DNA of 14,875 bases from an uncultured Eubacteriales bacterium. Its GTDB lineage: Bacteria; Bacillota; Clostridia; Oscillospirales; Oscillospiraceae. The notes beneath the pieces were generated by a model. The model did not search any database. It was given only the letters and a program-made list of their open reading frames with translations, and was not told where the DNA came from. Position numbers and translations under genes: made by a program. Positions 12,834 through 14,875 of the stretch are shown in pieces (positions within the stretch are counted from its first letter, which is position 1; each line of letters begins with the position of its first letter). The DNA lies in assembly GCA_900549885.1 (NCBI GenBank), contig URQA01000056.1, forward strand, positions 1 to 14,875. Direction: 5' to 3'.

Positions 12834-14540
12834 ATGTATCAAATCACAAAAAACTGTGTCTGCTGCCACAACTGCGCCACAGAATGTCCCATGCAGGCCA
12901 TTGATTATGTGGGCTGCAAATATGAAATCGACCCGGACAAGTGCGTGGAGTGCGGCCTGTGCGCCCGGGTGTGTCATACCGCCTCCATCATCAACACGGA
13001 GGACAACGCCCAGCCCCCAGCCCACGACCTGGTGGTCAAGCAGGCCGACGTGGTGGTGTGCGGCGCCGGCAGCGGCCTGGTGGCCGCCGTCCGGGCAGCC
13101 ATGGCGGGGAAAAAGGTGGTAGTCCTGGAGAAATCCAGCCGCTTAGGCGGCAACACCGATTACGCCCACGCCTATTTCCCGGTCTATACCAAGTGGCACG
13201 AGAAGGCCGGCATGCCCGACTGCCGGGAACAGGCTATCGAGCACTACAAGAAGGTAACCGACGGGGAACTGGACGAGGAGGTGCTACGCACCGCCGTCTA
13301 CGGCTGCGGTGACTTCTTCGACTGGCTGTGCCAGTTTGGCACCTGCGAACAGGTGTATCACCTCGTCAACCTAGGGGATGCGGATGCCCACGGCCCTATC
13401 TACGGCCCCGGCCTGCTGGACTTCCCCAACCGCATCCGGGACAACCTCAACTGCCGGGATGACGCCATCGGCCCCGGCTGGGGAGGCACCTACGTCAAGT
13501 ACACTATGCTGGAGGTCATCGAAAAGCTCCATCTAGACGTGGAGATCCTCACCGAGCACGCCGCCCGCCACCTGCTCACCGACGACAACGGCGCCATTAC
13601 CGGGGTCATCGCCGACGATCCCGGCGGGCAGACCCAGGTCAACGCCCCCGTGGTCATCCTGGCCACCGGCGGCTTCGGCAAGAGCGATGAGAAGCTCCGG
13701 GAGTTTGCCCCGTGGTTCTTTGAGGGGGAGACACCCATCCACCGTTTCTCCGTCCCCACAGACACCGGCGACGGCATCGATATGCTCCGGGAACTAGGGG
13801 TGGAACCAGACCCGCAGCGGATGTTTGTCTCCTGCTTCGGACCCAAGCACCATCCCTTCAACAACGTTCTGGCCGACATGGCCCTGGAGCCGGAGGCCAT
13901 TCAGGTCAACCTCAACGGCCAGCGCTGGGTGGACGAGGCCCTCCACCTACACGGCATGACCCCCTACATCAGCCGACAGCCCAAGGAAATCTCCTGGGCC
14001 ATCGGCAGCCGGGACAACTGGGCGGCCATTGCAGACAAATTCCTGAACAATCCCGCCATGGCCAAGCGCCGCTGGCAGTTTGAGACCTGGGAAGCCGACC
14101 TGGAGGAAGAATCCAAGCTGGACACTCCGGTAAAAAAGGCCGACACCTTGGAAGAACTTGCCGCGCTGTGCGGCATGCCCGCCCAGGCTCTGACGGATAC
14201 GGTCAAGCGGTACAATGAGTTCTGCGCCAAGGGCGTGGACGAGGACTTCGGCAAGGCCGCCGAGCACCTGGTGCCCATCTCCGACCACGGCCCCTACTAC
14301 GCCATCTACGGCCAGCGCTTCTCCGAGGCGGCTATGGGCGGCCTGATGGTAGACGGCCAGTGCCGGGTGCTGCGCAACGATGGCACTCCTATCCCCGGCC
14401 TGTACGGCGTGGGCGACGCCACCTCCGCCATGCACCGCAAGGGCAAGCTCGCGGTGATCTCGGAGCTGACCTGGGCGGTGGCCTCCGCCTACACCTCCGG
14501 CGGAAACGCCGTGGACTATCTGGACCGCAAGGGCCAGTGA
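12834..14540 (+). CDS. Ferredoxin-domain FAD-dependent reductase (FAD_binding_2 family, fumarate-reductase-flavoprotein-like)
   Basis: A 568-residue protein. The N-terminus is a two-cluster ferredoxin domain: C8-x2-C11-x2-C14-x3-C18-P and C37-x2-C40-x2-C43-x3-C47. A FAD domain follows (VVVCGAGSGLVAA at 73-85, EKSSRLGGN, later ATGGFG and PIPGLYGVGDAT). Its glycine loop GAGSG is one residue shorter than the usual GxGxxG. Known fumarate reductase residues are not kept: the HTMGG motif is AAMGG (499-503), and the place of the proton-donor Arg, four after NGQRWVDE, is Leu372. So it probably reduces or oxidises a different organic acid or an enone, with electrons through the clusters. GGGAGGA precedes the ATG at 12834. 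A GltD-like gene starts 22 nt later and probably feeds electrons from NAD(P)H; the divergent permease may bring in the substrate. Confidence 0.9.
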   Translation: MYQITKNCVCCHNCATECPMQAIDYVGCKYEIDPDKCVECGLCARVCHTASIINTEDNAQPPAHDLVVKQADVVVCGAGSGLVAAVRAAMAGKKVVVLEKSSRLGGNTDYAHAYFPVYTKWHEKAGMPDCREQAIEHYKKVTDGELDEEVLRTAVYGCGDFFDWLCQFGTCEQVYHLVNLGDADAHGPIYGPGLLDFPNRIRDNLNCRDDAIGPGWGGTYVKYTMLEVIEKLHLDVEILTEHAARHLLTDDNGAITGVIADDPGGQTQVNAPVVILATGGFGKSDEKLREFAPWFFEGETPIHRFSVPTDTGDGIDMLRELGVEPDPQRMFVSCFGPKHHPFNNVLADMALEPEAIQVNLNGQRWVDEALHLHGMTPYISRQPKEISWAIGSRDNWAAIADKFLNNPAMAKRRWQFETWEADLEEESKLDTPVKKADTLEELAALCGMPAQALTDTVKRYNEFCAKGVDEDFGKAAEHLVPISDHGPYYAIYGQRFSEAAMGGLMVDGQCRVLRNDGTPIPGLYGVGDATSAMHRKGKLAVISELTWAVASAYTSGGNAVDYLDRKGQ

Positions 14541-14562
14541 GCTGGAAAAGGAGGAATGGAAG

Positions 14563-14875
14563 ATGTTTTTACCTGACAATTCGGTATTCGTGCCTGTGAC
14601 CGACCCCAACATGTCCCCGGAGCGCACCCCCAGCCAGCGCCTGCCTATGGAAGCGCGCCTGTCCACCTTCCAGGAGGTGGAGTTCACCTATACCGAGGAG
14701 CAGACCGAAAATGAGGCCAGACGCTGCTTCCAGTGCCCCACCCACTGGTGCACCAAGAAATGCCCGGCCGGGGTCCCGGTCACCGAGTTTATCGGCCGGG
14801 TCCAGAAGAAGGACTATGAGGGGGCTTACCAGCTTATCCGCACCGCCTCCATGCTGCCTGAGATGTGCTCCCGCC
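14563..14875 (+). CDS. GltD-like NAD(P)H-dependent iron-sulfur oxidoreductase, N-terminal part (cut by right edge)
   Basis: 104 codons are visible. After a short leader, residues from about 43 onward carry the Fer4_20/GltD domain: ENEARRCFQCPTHWCTKKCP, with the CxxC-x4-C-x3-CP pattern that binds a [4Fe-4S] cluster in glutamate synthase small subunit and dihydropyrimidine dehydrogenase, then GVPVTEFIGRVQKKDYEGAY and LPEMCSR. The rest of the protein, expected to hold FAD and NAD(P)H domains, lies off the window. The ATG at 14563 has GGAGGA seven nt upstream; the ATG at 14556 runs into a stop. It begins 22 nt after the flavoprotein gene, so the pair is probably co-transcribed and works as electron-input module plus reductase. 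It is unlikely to be real glutamate synthase since no large subunit is next to it. Confidence 0.85.
   Translation, partial: MFLPDNSVFVPVTDPNMSPERTPSQRLPMEARLSTFQEVEFTYTEEQTENEARRCFQCPTHWCTKKCPAGVPVTEFIGRVQKKDYEGAYQLIRTASMLPEMCSR

Overview
The window looks like a piece of chromosome from an anaerobic, fairly high-GC Gram-positive bacterium, most likely a gut Clostridia member near Oscillospiraceae. This is an inference from strong GGAGG-type ribosome binding sites, lipoprotein signal peptides on ABC binding proteins, AraC and PucR/CdaR-type regulators, a ferredoxin-flavoprotein reductase and a GntP-type permease. No RNA gene, insertion sequence, phage gene or CRISPR array was found.

Left part (1 to about 7240): a nitrogenase-like redox and transport locus. 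On the minus strand, in transcription order, lie a NifH-like iron-sulfur ATPase, a lipoprotein binding protein, a FecCD/BtuC-type permease, an ABC ATPase and a NifD/NifK-like component 1 protein that runs off the left edge. Divergent from them are an AraC-family regulator with a cysteine-rich N-terminal half and a second, paralogous binding lipoprotein. The nifH-like promoter and the second lipoprotein's promoter each carry the same palindrome, GTTACC-N4-GCTAAC, at the expected transcription start, so they probably form one regulon. No nitrogen-fixation assembly genes are visible, and the position of the FeMo-cofactor Cys ligand of NifD appears to be Asn. The locus therefore looks like a nitrogenase-superfamily enzyme that reduces something other than N2, possibly the compound brought in by the transporter. 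That substrate link is a hypothesis.

Middle part (about 7200 to 10950): a strong hairpin separates the convergent second lipoprotein gene from a PucR/CdaR-type regulator with its own promoter. Upstream of it on the minus strand is a two-gene operon encoding a membrane-anchored parvulin/SurA-like protein and a membrane-anchored alpha/beta hydrolase whose nucleophile serine is replaced by glycine.

Right part (about 10900 to the end): a GntP-family permease (minus) is divergent from a ferredoxin-domain flavoprotein of the FAD_binding_2 family (plus), which is followed closely by a GltD-like oxidoreductase cut by the right edge. Both divergent promoters have an extended -10, and each has a perfect palindrome about 65 bp upstream of its -10. 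A plausible reading is import of an organic acid and its reduction with NAD(P)H-derived electrons, but the substrate is unknown.
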